DNA of 64,000 nucleotides from Amnibacterium flavum (lineage in GTDB: Bacteria > Actinomycetota > Actinomycetes > Actinomycetales > Microbacteriaceae). Made by a program: the position numbers and the translations under genes. The notes beneath the pieces were generated by a model. That model searched no databases. It was not told the DNA's origin and saw only the letters and a list, made by a program, of their open reading frames with translations. Numbering within the stretch: the first letter of the stretch is position 1; every line of letters begins with the position of its first letter. This document shows positions 18,006-26,657 of the stretch, piece by piece. Location: NCBI RefSeq assembly GCF_003097495.1, contig NZ_QEOP01000002.1:1240001-1304000 (forward strand), written 5' to 3'.

Positions 18006-18638
18006 GTGGCGGAGCCGTCCCCTCTCGTCCTCGGTGAGAGCACCCGTCCGCACATCGTCCTCGTCCGTCACGGCGAGACCGAATGGAGCAGAACCGGCCG
18101 GCACACCGGCCTCACCGACATCCCCCTGACCGAGAACGGTCGACACCAGGCCCGCATGGCCGGCGTCGTGCTCGGCGACCGCGAGTTCGGCGCGGTGCTG
18201 ACCTCTCCCCTGTCGCGCGCACGGGAGACCGCCGCTCTGGCCGGTCATCCCGAGGCGGTACCTGATCCGGATCTCGTCGAGTGGGACTACGGCGGATACG
18301 AGGGTCTGACGACGCCCGGGATCATCGAGGCGCTCGGCCACCCGTGGAGCGTGTGGACCGACGGAGTCATCCACGGCGAGAACACACCCGGCGAGACGGT
18401 CGACGCGGTTCGCCGCCGCGCCGCCGCGGTCATCGGGCGTGTCGCCCCCGTGCTGGATCGGGGTGAGGACGTCCTGATCTTCGCGCACGCCCACTACCTG
18501 CGGATCTTCGCCTCGGTGTGGCTCGCTCTCCCGGTCGCCGCGGAGCGCCTGTACCTCGGGACCGGCGCCGTCTCCGCCCTCGGCCACGAACACGGCACAC
18601 CGGTGGTCGTCGAATGGAACGTCGTCGCCCCCCGCTAG
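18006..18638 (+). CDS. Histidine phosphatase (phosphoglycerate mutase-like)
   Basis: A 210-residue branch-2-like histidine phosphatase. The catalytic RHGE box is in IVLVRHGETEWSRTGRHTGLTDIPL (about residues 18-42), LTSPLSRARETA and WDYGGYEGLTT follow, and the second histidine is in FAHAHYLRIFA. The start is GTG 18006, one base after the nitroreductase stop. Substrates in this family range from sugar phosphates to nucleotides and cannot be told here. It is followed by a repeat-rich stretch and a convergent aldolase. Confidence 0.88.
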   Translation: MAEPSPLVLGESTRPHIVLVRHGETEWSRTGRHTGLTDIPLTENGRHQARMAGVVLGDREFGAVLTSPLSRARETAALAGHPEAVPDPDLVEWDYGGYEGLTTPGIIEALGHPWSVWTDGVIHGENTPGETVDAVRRRAAAVIGRVAPVLDRGEDVLIFAHAHYLRIFASVWLALPVAAERLYLGTGAVSALGHEHGTPVVVEWNVVAPR

Positions 18639-18684
18639 TCCCCTCCCGAAGAGGGGCTGCACGCTACTCGACCTCCGAGGGAAG

Positions 18685-18860
18685 CCCGCCCACTGAGCCC
18701 GGCGAAGTGAAGGGGGCCTCGATACGCGCTGCGCGCTACTCGACCCCCGGGGGGACACCCGCCCACTGAGCGCAGCGAAGTGAAGGGGGTCTCGGTACGG
18801 CTTCGGCCCTTCGCCCCACCCGCCCACTGAGCGCAGCAAAGCGAAGGGGGGTCTCGGTAT
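18685..18860. repeat. Three copies of the GAGCGCAGCGAAG-type intergenic repeat
   Basis: Copies begin at 18685, 18758 and 18819 and share CCCGCCCACTGAGC-SSRGCRAAG-YGAAGGGGG followed by CTCGRTAYG. Between them are short hairpin-forming pieces such as CGCGCTGCGCG. They fill the 342-base gap between two convergent genes; no coding frame is credible there. Related copies are at 25.05, 38.4 and 53.4 kb. Confidence 0.85.
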
Positions 18861-18980
18861 GCCGCTCCGCGACTACTCGACCTCCAACACCCCCCGGAAC
18901 TCGAATACGCCCGAAGGGCCCTACCAAGGGGTTCTCGGACGGCACCTCGCCTCTCCCCGACGGAGCGGGATGCGCCGTCT

Positions 18981-19976
18981 CTAGAGGGCGGCGGGCTCGC
19001 GGAAGGGGACCGGGGTGTAGTCGGCGGTGCGACCGGCCTGGCCGAAGATGCGCATGCGCTCCGCGATCAGGTCGGACATGCCCTGTCGCCCGGCCTTCGC
19101 GGCGACCGCGGGGTCGACGGTGATCCGGTCCGCATCCAGCACGGTGCGCTGCGCCGCCATGAACGCCATGTGCGAATCCATGCCCTGGTTGATCTTCGTG
19201 ACCCCGAGCTTCGTCGAGCGCACCTTCTCGTCCTCGGGCACACCCCACGACTCGGGAAGCTCCCCGCCGTGGGCGTTGATCGTGTCCCGCAGGTCGGCGG
19301 GCAGCGACGACGAGCCGTGCATCACGAGATGGGTGCCGGGAATGGTCTCCGCGATCTCCGTGATCAGGTCCATGTGGAGCACCGAGTCGTCGGGCGGGCT
19401 GCTGAACTTGTAGGCGCCGTGCGAGGTGCCGATGGCGACGGCGAGTGCGTCGACACCGGTGCGGGCCACGAACTCGCCCGCTTCAGCAGGGTCCGCCAGC
19501 ACGATCGCGGCATGCGTCGAACCGTCCTTCGATCCGCCGATGGTGCCGAGCTCACCCTCGACCGACACACCCCGTTCCCGCGCGTACTCCACCACCTTCA
19601 GCGTGACCGCGACGTTCTGCTCGAACGTGTTCGGCTCATGCGTCTCCGGATCGAGGCTGCCGTCGATCATGACGCTCGAGAATCCGGCGTCGATCGCCCG
19701 GAAGCAGGTCTCGGCGTCGGGTCCGTGGTCGAGGTGCACGACGACGGGCACATCCGAGTAGTGGTCGACGGTGCGCATGATCAGATCCCAGTAGAGCTCG
19801 TCGGATGCGAACACCGAGGCACCGGCGATGGTCTGCACGATGACCGGCGATCCGGTGAGCCGCGCGGCGTCGAGCACCGCCTCGACCTGGGCGATGTCGG
19901 TCACGTTGAACGCCCCGATCCCGTATCCGCCCTCGCGGGCTCGATCCAGTGCCTGGCGCAGGGTGATCAATGTCAT
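18981..19976 (-). CDS. Class II fructose-bisphosphate aldolase, Calvin-cycle subtype
   Basis: A 331-residue zinc-dependent aldolase of the class II type most like the fructose-1,6-bisphosphate aldolases of the 'Calvin cycle' subtype: VVVHLDHGPDAETC (zinc histidine), GFSSVMIDGSLDPET, VSVEGELGTIGG, AIGTSHGAYKF and LVMHGSSSLP. The start is ATG 19976. It is divergent from a FGGY kinase over an AT-rich control region, and a second, different class II aldolase is at 24045. The pairing with a dedicated sugar kinase suggests a ketose-phosphate substrate from an imported sugar; a general glycolytic role is the alternative. Confidence 0.88.
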   Translation of the reverse strand: MTLITLRQALDRAREGGYGIGAFNVTDIAQVEAVLDAARLTGSPVIVQTIAGASVFASDELYWDLIMRTVDHYSDVPVVVHLDHGPDAETCFRAIDAGFSSVMIDGSLDPETHEPNTFEQNVAVTLKVVEYARERGVSVEGELGTIGGSKDGSTHAAIVLADPAEAGEFVARTGVDALAVAIGTSHGAYKFSSPPDDSVLHMDLITEIAETIPGTHLVMHGSSSLPADLRDTINAHGGELPESWGVPEDEKVRSTKLGVTKINQGMDSHMAFMAAQRTVLDADRITVDPAVAAKAGRQGMSDLIAERMRIFGQAGRTADYTPVPFREPAAL

Positions 19977-20081
19977 GCTCGCGGTTCGCCTCTCGTGCGG
20001 TGCGTGCGGCGGAGGCGCCTGATTGCCCCTGGCCGCATCGCCGGATAGTGTTCGGTGAGCATAACAGTTTGAATCCAATTG

Positions 20082-20104
20082 GGTTTGTTTTGGTTTCGTT
20101 TGGG
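20082..20104. promoter_or_regulatory. Candidate DeoR operator between aldolase and kinase
   Basis: Two direct 10-bp copies, GGTTTGTTTT (20082-20091) and GGTTTCGTTT (20092-20101), one helical turn apart and followed by GGG. The surroundings are far richer in T than the genome background. Similar CGTTT/GAAA motifs precede the DeoR gene and the solute-binding protein gene. Confidence 0.5.
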
Positions 20105-20134
20105 CAGTGTTGCCCGCCAATTCGAGGAAAGAGC

Positions 20135-21535
20135 ATGCGAACGGACGTCATCGTCGGAGTCGACTTCGGCAGCTCGCGGATCAAGGTCGCCGCCTACGAC
20201 GGCGAGGGTCGTCCCGTCGCCTCGGCCGAATCGCCCACGCCCAAGCGCTCCGGCACGGAGGGCGACGGCTTCCTCGTGCTCGCGATGATCGATGCGGCCA
20301 TCGACCTGGTGCGCTCCCTCGCACTCCCGCCCGGGTCGATCGCCGCTGTCGGGCTCAGCTCGATGGGCGAGGCGGGCACCCTGATCGACCACAGCGGGGC
20401 TCTCGTCGATCTCGCCTTCCCGACCTGGTACGACCCGCGTGGAGCCGACGTGATAGCCCGGATCGAGGACACCTTCGGGTCCGACGACCTCACCGTGCGG
20501 ACAGGCCACCACACGCATGTCGCGTCGACGCTCGCCAAGCTCGGACATGTCGCCGCGCAGACGGACTCCCCGCTCGAAGGATCGTTCGTCGGATTGTGCG
20601 CCGCACTCGCCTGGCGGCTGACCGGTGAGATCACCCAGGAGGCGGGACTGGCCGTGACGAGCGGCGTCTACGACTCGGCTCGGGGCGAGTACCTCGACGA
20701 CGTGTGGGCGGCCGCCGGACTCGGCGGGGTGGCGCTCCCCCGCGTCGCCCCGGCCGGATTCGGGCACCCCGCGCGGACACGGTTGGCGAAGGAGCTCGGA
20801 CTCGCCGAGGGAGCGCCGGTCGTGATCGCGGGTCACGACCACCCCGTCGCCGCCGTCGGGGCGGGGATGCGGGCGAACGAGGTCGGCGACTCGATGGGAA
20901 CCGGCGAGGCCCTGATCGCCGTCATGCGCTCCGATCTCGCCCGGGACGATGGGCACTGCGCGCGCGTCCTGCGCTCCGACCCCGACCTGACGTTCGAGGT
21001 CTGGCCGGCGACCGGTGAGCGGCTCGTCGTGTGGGAGAGGATGCGCCCGGGCCTCGCCATGCAGGCCTTCCTCGACCACAGCGGTCTTGACCGCAATACC
21101 GTCGACCGCGCGGCACCGCCGCCGCATCCGGTCGACAGGGTGGAGCACGCCACGGCGCGGATCCTCGAACTCGGCGGATCGGCCGATCTGCCACCGACAC
21201 CCGACTCGTGGGCGGCCATCATCGACCACTACGTCCTCGTCGCGAATGAGGGGCAGAAGGCCCTTCGCGACGCGACGGGAGCCGACGGCATCACTCTTCT
21301 CACCGGGGGCGGCTTGCGATCCGAGCGATGGCGCCGGTCCAAGGCCCTGCTGGCGACTCCGCCCCTGGCGGTCCCGACGGTCCGCGAGACCGCGACTCGC
21401 GGCGCCGCCGCGATCACGGGCGCGACGATCGGCTGGTGGCCCGACGCCGAATCCATGCCGGGAGCACAGCGGATCGACCTGCGCCCCGGGTCGCTCGGCG
21501 ACATGGACAGAGCCGTCGGCGGCATCTTCTCCTGA
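20135..21535 (+). CDS. FGGY family carbohydrate kinase
   Basis: A 466-residue sugar kinase of the FGGY/ASKHA fold, phosphorylating a sugar or polyol with ATP. It opens VIVGVDFGSSRIKVAAYDGEGRP (phosphate-1 loop) and has GHDHPVAAVGAG, GDSMGTGEAL and the adenosine loop LLTGGGLRSERW. The ATG at 20135 follows GAGGAAAGAGC. It is divergent from an aldolase and 68 bases upstream of the DeoR regulator. The specific sugar cannot be named from sequence. Confidence 0.88.
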   Translation: MRTDVIVGVDFGSSRIKVAAYDGEGRPVASAESPTPKRSGTEGDGFLVLAMIDAAIDLVRSLALPPGSIAAVGLSSMGEAGTLIDHSGALVDLAFPTWYDPRGADVIARIEDTFGSDDLTVRTGHHTHVASTLAKLGHVAAQTDSPLEGSFVGLCAALAWRLTGEITQEAGLAVTSGVYDSARGEYLDDVWAAAGLGGVALPRVAPAGFGHPARTRLAKELGLAEGAPVVIAGHDHPVAAVGAGMRANEVGDSMGTGEALIAVMRSDLARDDGHCARVLRSDPDLTFEVWPATGERLVVWERMRPGLAMQAFLDHSGLDRNTVDRAAPPPHPVDRVEHATARILELGGSADLPPTPDSWAAIIDHYVLVANEGQKALRDATGADGITLLTGGGLRSERWRRSKALLATPPLAVPTVRETATRGAAAITGATIGWWPDAESMPGAQRIDLRPGSLGDMDRAVGGIFS

Positions 21536-21559
21536 CACGCGGCGCGGGGGCGCCTCCTT

Positions 21560-21588
21560 CCGAAAATCTCCGTTTGCCTGCGTTTCGG
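21560..21588. promoter_or_regulatory. Candidate autoregulatory DeoR operator
   Basis: CCGAAA (21560-21565) and TTTCGG (21583-21588) form an inverted repeat 17 bases apart, with direct 10-bp copies CGTTTGCCTG and CGTTTCGGTG inside it. It immediately precedes the -10 element of the DeoR gene, so binding there would repress that gene. Confidence 0.5.
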
Positions 21589-21591
21589 TGC

Positions 21592-21597
21592 TAGTGT
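21592..21597 (+). promoter_or_regulatory. -10 element of a leaderless promoter (DeoR gene)
   Basis: TAGTGT ends six bases before the GTG at 21604, with no ribosome binding site between. Confidence 0.5.
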
Positions 21598-21603
21598 CGG
21601 CCC

Positions 21604-22359
21604 GTGTTCGCCTCTGAACGGCGCGAGGCGATCCTCGCCATGATCTTCGAGCAGGGCAAAGCCCGCACGATCGACCTGGCTCGCAGCCTGGGCGTCTCCG
21701 AGGTGACGATCCGCACCGACCTCGAGGTGCTCGAGGATCAGGGTCGCGTCTCGCGAGTGCACGGCGGCGCCACGATGCCCGAGGAGCCGCTCGTCGGCTT
21801 CGACCAGCGGAGCACGCAGCGCGTCGAGGCGAAGCAGCGCATCGCCGCGGCCGCCGTTCGACTGATCGAGGACGGCATGACGATCGTCCTCGACTCCGGT
21901 ACGACGAGCTTCGCACTGGCGAGGCAGCTCCCCACCGTGACGGACCTCGTCGTGCTGACACCGGGGGTCAACATCGCCCTGAGGCTCATGGACGTCGCGG
22001 GCGTCGATCTCCGTCTGCTCGGCGGCAAGCTGATGCCGCGCATCGCCGCCACCGTCGGCACCGCGCGCCAGCAGGGACTCGAGGGCGTCATCGCCCACGT
22101 CGCCTTCCTCGGCGCCGGCGGAGTGGATGCCGACAACGACATCGTCGAGGGCACATTCGACATCGCCGACTCGAAGCGCACCCTCGGCGCGGTCGCCCGA
22201 CGCAAGGTGCTGCTCGCGGACGCGTCCAAGTGGACGACGACCGATCACCACAAGGTTTTGAACGTCTCCGATTTCGACACGGTCATCACCGACGACACGA
22301 TGCCTCAGGCCATCCAGGATTCGATCCGGGCCTCGGGCTGCGAACTCATCGTCGTCTGA
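21604..22359 (+). CDS. DeoR/GlpR family transcriptional regulator
   Basis: A 251-residue repressor. The N-terminal DeoR helix-turn-helix covers about residues 6-57 (ERREAILAMIFEQGKARTIDLARSLGVSEVTIRTDL, then HGGA). The rest is the DeoRC sugar-phosphate sensor domain (IEDGMTIVLDSGTTSFALARQL, FLGAGGVDADNDI, LLADASKW). It probably senses a phosphorylated intermediate made by the neighbouring kinase and controls kinase, aldolases and binding protein. The GTG start is supported by the -10 element six bases upstream; the candidate operator overlaps its promoter. Confidence 0.92.
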   Translation: MFASERREAILAMIFEQGKARTIDLARSLGVSEVTIRTDLEVLEDQGRVSRVHGGATMPEEPLVGFDQRSTQRVEAKQRIAAAAVRLIEDGMTIVLDSGTTSFALARQLPTVTDLVVLTPGVNIALRLMDVAGVDLRLLGGKLMPRIAATVGTARQQGLEGVIAHVAFLGAGGVDADNDIVEGTFDIADSKRTLGAVARRKVLLADASKWTTTDHHKVLNVSDFDTVITDDTMPQAIQDSIRASGCELIVV

Positions 22360-22687
22360 CCCGAGCGTCACGTCGCCGCAGTGGTGGCGTCCGACCCGCG
22401 CGACACCGCGGCAGGGCGGAGGTTGCGGCATACCCGGCAGTCAGCACCGCCGAGCCCTCGGCTTCGGCGCGCCCGAAAGGTAACCGAGCAGTTACGTCGC
22501 TCTCTCCCGCGCTCGACTACCTAAGCGATGCAAAAAGAAAGTGTTCCGTTTTCGTATCTTGTCGAGTAGGTTGGCACTGCCGTCACCACGGCACCGCGAT
22601 CCCCCGGCGTGCACGGGTGCTCGCACACTCTCAGATCAGTGTCGAGACGAGAGTGCTGACGGATACATCTCATTGAGGAGAGGCATT
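22360..22687. other. Gene-free control region before the solute-binding protein
   Basis: No credible coding frame. It holds an inverted repeat GTAAC-N6-GTTAC at 22480-22495 and, further down, GAAA-N6-CGTTTTCG at 22537-22554 in an A/T-rich patch that resembles the DeoR-like motifs upstream of the kinase and DeoR genes. The last bases carry the ribosome binding site GAGGAGAGG. Confidence 0.5.
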
Positions 22688-23959
22688 ATGAAGCGCAGGA
22701 TTCTGACGATGGTCGGCATGGGGGCGGCCGCGTCGCTGCTTCTCGCCGGCTGCGCGGGCGGCGGAGCGGGCTCCGACGGGTCCGCGTCGGGCGACGTCAC
22801 CATCGAGTTCAGCCAGTGGTGGGAGGTCGAGCTCAAAGAAGGCGTCATGCGCGACCTCATGGACCGCTTCGAAGCCGACAACCCGGGCATCAAGGTCGAG
22901 CTCATCTCGAACCCCTACGCGGCGACCATGGAGCAGGAGATCGCAGGAGCGGCCACCGGCACACTCGCCGACGTCGTCTCGATCAACGGCACCACCGTGT
23001 ACGACCTCTACGAGCAGGGCGCGATCACCGACCTCAGCGCCCTCATGGAGGACGCCGACTTCGACACCGACACTCTCGTCAGCAACGATCAGATCGACGG
23101 TTCGACCTACCTCGTCCGCGCCCTGAACTTCACCTACCCCATGTACTACAACACCGACCTCCTCGAGGCGGCGGGCATCACCGAGATCCCATCGACCCGG
23201 TCCGAGTTCGTGGCCGCCGCCGAGGCGGTGACCAACCCCGACACGGGCACCTACGCCTGGTCGTTGCCGATCAACGTGCAGAGCCCGGCCGGCTTCGACC
23301 CGCAGTCGTGGCTGTGGGCTTCGGGCGGCCGCTTCCTCGACGACGGCACCCCCGACTTCGAGAGCGAAGACGTGAAGGACACCCTCGCGTTCCTGCAGGA
23401 CCAGTACCAGAGCGGCTTCATCACGCCGGGCGCGTTCACCCAGCAGGAGCAGGACAAGGTCGAGGAGTTCACCGCCGGTCGCAACGGGATGATGATCGGC
23501 TCGCTGGCCCACATCAACGGCATCCGCGAATCGAACCCCGACCTCAACTTCACCCTCGGCGCGGTCCCCGCCGAGGACGGCTACACCGGCACCCGCGGTC
23601 TCGCCGGCGCGACCTGGGGTCTCGGCATCGCCGAGAACAGCGAGCACAAGGCCGAGGCCTGGAAGCTGATCGAGTGGATCATGTCGACCGACGTCAACGC
23701 CGAACTGGCGACCGAGGCGATCGGATTCCCCGGAAACGTCGACTCCGTTCCCGGCTACCTCGACGGCGATGAGCTCTTCCAGCAGGCGTTCGACCTCTAC
23801 CAGGACAGCGAGCTGGTCACCGAGCTCGACGGCCTCCCCCTCGGCACCGATCTGCTGCGCAACCTCAACGAGAACCTCGTGAAGCTGCTCGACGGCGACG
23901 CCGACGTGGACACGACGGCGGCAGCGCTGCAGGAGTACTGGACCGACGTCCTCAAGTGA
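22688..23959 (+). CDS. Extracellular solute-binding lipoprotein of a sugar ABC importer
   Basis: A 423-residue type 1 extracellular binding protein of the MalE/UgpB kind, with signal peptide and lipobox LAGC (Cys22). Typical features are DVTIEFSQWWE, LMDRFEADNPGIKVE, PMYYNTDLLEAAGI and GLAGATWGLGIAENSEHK. It would capture a sugar for an ABC permease. Unusually, no permease genes follow: the next gene, 85 bases on, is a class II aldolase. Either the transporter is encoded elsewhere or those genes were lost. Confidence 0.9.
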   Translation: MKRRILTMVGMGAAASLLLAGCAGGGAGSDGSASGDVTIEFSQWWEVELKEGVMRDLMDRFEADNPGIKVELISNPYAATMEQEIAGAATGTLADVVSINGTTVYDLYEQGAITDLSALMEDADFDTDTLVSNDQIDGSTYLVRALNFTYPMYYNTDLLEAAGITEIPSTRSEFVAAAEAVTNPDTGTYAWSLPINVQSPAGFDPQSWLWASGGRFLDDGTPDFESEDVKDTLAFLQDQYQSGFITPGAFTQQEQDKVEEFTAGRNGMMIGSLAHINGIRESNPDLNFTLGAVPAEDGYTGTRGLAGATWGLGIAENSEHKAEAWKLIEWIMSTDVNAELATEAIGFPGNVDSVPGYLDGDELFQQAFDLYQDSELVTELDGLPLGTDLLRNLNENLVKLLDGDADVDTTAAALQEYWTDVLK

Positions 23960-24044
23960 TGACGGCGCCGGTGCGGGCGGTGGACACCGTCCCGCACCGG
24001 CGTCCTGTCCCTGCACCATTCGACAACGAAAGAGGTAGACACGA

Positions 24045-24968
24045 ATGCTCGTCAACGGAGTGCGGATCCTCGAGCCCGCATATGAGCGGGGCTTCGCGGT
24101 CCCTGCCTTCAACATCAGCGATTACGCGATGCTGCGAGGCTGTCTCGAAGCCTGCGAGGAGGTCCGCTCGCCGATGATCGTCTCGATCCATCCGTCCGAG
24201 TGGGAGCTGGTGGGCGACGAGTTCCTGGCCTCGGTTCTCGAGCTCGCGCGGTCCGCGACGATCCCCGTCGCGGTGCAGCTCGACCACGGGGCCACGTTCG
24301 AGCAGGTGATGGGCGCGATCCGTCTCGGTTTCACCTCGGTGATGATCGACGGCTCGCTCCTCCCCTACGACGAGAACGTCGCGATCTGCCGCAAGGTCGC
24401 CGAGGCCGCCCATGCGGTCGGCGTCTCGGTGGAGGGAGAGATCGGCACGATCGGCGCGCGGGACATCAAGTCGGCTGAGGAGATGGCCGACATCGTGTAC
24501 ACGACGCCGTCCGAGGCGCGCGACTTCGTCCGCGACACCGGCGTCGACTACCTCGCGGTCGCGGTCGGCACCTGCCACGGGGTCTACCCGGCCGGCGTCG
24601 AACCGAAGCTGAAGCTCGACCTGCTGCGCGAGATCAAGGACTCGACGCCTGTTCCGCTGGTCCTCCACGGCGGGTCGGGCACGCCTGACGCCGAGGTGTC
24701 CGAGGCGGTCACGCTCGGTATCGCGAAGGTCAACATCTCGGCCGACATCAAGGTGTCCTACTTCAATCGACTGCGCGAGGTTCTGCTGAACCCCGCCCAG
24801 CGCGAACCGCACGACATCTACCCGCTCGCACTCGAGACGATGATGGCGACGGTTCGGCACAAGGTCGAGGTTCTCGGCGCTGTCGGTTCGGCCGACTTCT
24901 ACCCGGAGTCCGCTGCCGCACGCGAGGCATCACCCTTGCGCGATCTCCAGGCCGCAGTCCAGGCCTGA
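24045..24968 (+). CDS. Class II ketose-bisphosphate aldolase, GatY/KbaY-like
   Basis: A 307-residue zinc aldolase of the shorter tagatose/ketose-bisphosphate type: VPAFNISDYAMLRG, VAVQLDHGATFEQV, GFTSVMIDGSLLPYDENV, VEGEIGTIG, AVGTCHGVYP and LVLHGGSGTP. Zinc-binding histidines are intact. It differs from the aldolase at 18981 by lacking the long insertion after the HGSSS/HGGSG motif. It probably cleaves a phosphorylated ketose made by the FGGY kinase and is co-transcribed with the binding-protein gene. A 13-bp hairpin follows. Confidence 0.85.
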   Translation: MLVNGVRILEPAYERGFAVPAFNISDYAMLRGCLEACEEVRSPMIVSIHPSEWELVGDEFLASVLELARSATIPVAVQLDHGATFEQVMGAIRLGFTSVMIDGSLLPYDENVAICRKVAEAAHAVGVSVEGEIGTIGARDIKSAEEMADIVYTTPSEARDFVRDTGVDYLAVAVGTCHGVYPAGVEPKLKLDLLREIKDSTPVPLVLHGGSGTPDAEVSEAVTLGIAKVNISADIKVSYFNRLREVLLNPAQREPHDIYPLALETMMATVRHKVEVLGAVGSADFYPESAAAREASPLRDLQAAVQA

Positions 24969-24988
24969 GACGCTTCCGCTGCAACTCT

Positions 24989-25018
24989 CGCGCCCGCCGG
25001 CCACAGCCGGCGGGCGCG
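24989..25018. terminator. 13-bp GC hairpin after the aldolase gene
   Basis: CGCGCCCGCCGGC (24989-25001) pairs perfectly with 25006-25018 over a CACA loop, 21 bases after the aldolase stop. No T-tract follows. Confidence 0.75.
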
Positions 25019-25045
25019 CTGCTGTGCGGGCCAGCGGGAAGCGGC

Positions 25046-25125
25046 CCCGCCCACCGAGCGCAGCGAAGCGCCCGCCCACCGAGCGCAGCGAAGCGCCCGC
25101 CCACTGAGCGCAGCGAAGTGAAGGG
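25046..25125. repeat. Three tandem 25-bp copies of the genome repeat
   Basis: CCCGCCCACYGAGCGCAGCGAAGYG starts at 25046, 25071 and 25096, exactly 25 bases apart, the last continuing with AAGGGCGCGG. It lies between convergent genes. Same family as the repeats at 18.7 and 38.4 kb, but with the spacer removed so that cores abut. There is no spacer variation and no cas gene, so it is not a CRISPR array. Confidence 0.85.
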
Positions 25126-25140
25126 CGCGGGTCGCCAGCT

Positions 25141-25407
25141 TCAGAGGTGCGCGGGGTGGGTGCTCGTCGGGGTTCGAGTCGGGTTCCTCGGTCGTGCTCT
25201 TCCGGCCAGCGACACGATCATCGCCCCCACCGCGGCCACGGCGAGGAGGCCGAGAGGAATCACGAACCACCACGAGACGGCCAAGGTCAGCGCCACCAGC
25301 CCTCCGAAGATCAGGAGGGCGGCCGCGAAGAACCGGCCGCGCCGATCCACCTCGATCTCGAGGTCGCGGTACAGCAGGCCCACCCGACGAAGTTCCTGCG
25401 GATCCAT
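25141..25407 (-). CDS. Small two-helix membrane protein
   Basis: An 88-residue protein: a charged N-terminus (MDPQELRRVGLLYRDLEIEVDRRGR), two hydrophobic helices at about residues 27-45 and 48-68, then a Pro/Arg tail. I do not recognise a named family. It is convergent with the aldolase gene across the tandem repeat. Confidence 0.65.
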   Translation of the reverse strand: MDPQELRRVGLLYRDLEIEVDRRGRFFAAALLIFGGLVALTLAVSWWFVIPLGLLAVAAVGAMIVSLAGRARPRNPTRTPTSTHPAHL

Positions 25408-25505
25408 GGCTCAATAGTGCGCCGCTCCGCCGATGCCCGCCACCCTGCCGTCTCTCACTGGGGCGCGTTTACGCTGGTGGGACGCGTTCCGGGAGGTGTT
25501 CAGGC

Positions 25506-26093
25506 GTGAGTGACGATGCACGGCTGCGAGCGGCCCGCTACCAGCTCGACCCCTCCACTGCCGGGAACGGAGCAGCCGATGGGGACGAGGCGCCACCTGC
25601 GCCCAACGCCGAGCAGCGGGCCGCTTACGTCGAGACGGCGATCCAGCAGGCCATGCGTCGCGGTGACTTCGACAACCTCCCCGGGAAGGGCAAACCGCTT
25701 CCCGAGCTGGGCGCCACCCACGATCCCGACTGGTGGATCCGCCGCAAGATCCAGACGGAGCGTCTCACCGGCCTCGGTCCACCCGCGCTCACCCTGCGCA
25801 CCGAATCCGCCGAGCTGCAGGGCCGCCTGGACGCCCTTCACTCCGAACAAGACGTCCGCGACGTGATCGCCGACTTCAACCGGCGCGTGCGCGAGGCTCG
25901 ACGCCAGCTGCTCGGCGGCCCACCGGTCGTCACGCCGCTGCGCGATGAGGACGCGGAACTGGTCGGGTGGCGCGAACGCCGGCTTGCCCGCGCTGAAGCC
26001 CTCGATCGGGAGCGCCGAGCCGAAGCCGAGCGTCTCGCCGGGTTGACCAGGCGCGAACGCCGCAGACTGCGGCGATCCGGCGGAATAGTCTGA
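25506..26093 (+). CDS. DUF1992 (DnaJ-associated domain) protein
   Basis: A 195-residue cytosolic protein with the DUF1992 signature AIQQAMRRGDFDNLPGKGKPLPE at about residues 42-64, then WWIRRKIQTERLTG. Residues 150-190 are an Arg/Glu-rich coiled-coil-like helix. Some family members carry a J-domain; this one does not. The GTG at 25506 follows GGGAGG. No function is established. Confidence 0.85.
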   Translation: MSDDARLRAARYQLDPSTAGNGAADGDEAPPAPNAEQRAAYVETAIQQAMRRGDFDNLPGKGKPLPELGATHDPDWWIRRKIQTERLTGLGPPALTLRTESAELQGRLDALHSEQDVRDVIADFNRRVREARRQLLGGPPVVTPLRDEDAELVGWRERRLARAEALDRERRAEAERLAGLTRRERRRLRRSGGIV

Positions 26094-26110
26094 TCAGGGA
26101 AGCGGCCCTC

Positions 26111-26650
26111 TCAGATCTGCCAGAACTCCGCCGTGTAGTCCTTACGCTGCGGGCGCGGTTTCGCCGGCACACCCACGAGCAGCGAATGCTGCGGGGCATC
26201 CTCGAGGACGACAGCCCCGGCACCGACGACGGAGTCATGACCGATCACGATCGGGCCGAGCAGAGTCGCGCCAGCACCGACGACCACGCGGTCACCGACG
26301 GTCGGGTGCCGTTTCGTGGGGAAGCTGCTGGTGCCTCCGAGGGTGACGCCGTGGTACAGCATCACATCGTCGCCCACGATCGCGGTCTCACCGATCACGA
26401 CGCCCATACCGTGATCGATGAAGAAGCGTCTCCCGATGACCGCACCGGGATGGATCTCGACCCCGGTCAGAGAACGCGCGACCTGCGACACCACCCGTGC
26501 GGGCAGCCGCAGACCCGCACCCCAGAGACGGTGCGCGAAGCGGTACCACCAGATGGCATGCAGACCCGAATAGGTCAGCCATACCTCGAACGAACTGCGG
26601 GCGGCGGGGTCTCGACGACGAGCCTCCGCGATGTCCTCGCGAACCGACAC
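26111..26650 (-). CDS. cysE: Serine O-acetyltransferase
   Basis: A 179-residue left-handed beta-helix acetyltransferase that makes O-acetylserine from serine and acetyl-CoA. The hexapeptide repeats start near residue 65, with the catalytic-site stretch [25 protein letters not shown] and the loop TKRHPTVGD. It is of the short actinobacterial type lacking the long N-terminal helical domain of the E. coli enzyme. The start is GTG 26650, seven bases after cysK on the same strand, so the two steps of cysteine synthesis form one operon. Confidence 0.93.
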   Translation of the reverse strand: MSVREDIAEARRRDPAARSSFEVWLTYSGLHAIWWYRFAHRLWGAGLRLPARVVSQVARSLTGVEIHPGAVIGRRFFIDHGMGVVIGETAIVGDDVMLYHGVTLGGTSSFPTKRHPTVGDRVVVGAGATLLGPIVIGHDSVVGAGAVVLEDAPQHSLLVGVPAKPRPQRKDYTAEFWQI

Positions 26651-26657
26651 CGACGCG

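Noticed and set aside
25046-25120. CRISPR-like array
   Set aside because: The 25-bp units abut with no spacers and no cas genes are nearby; they belong to the dispersed repeat family.
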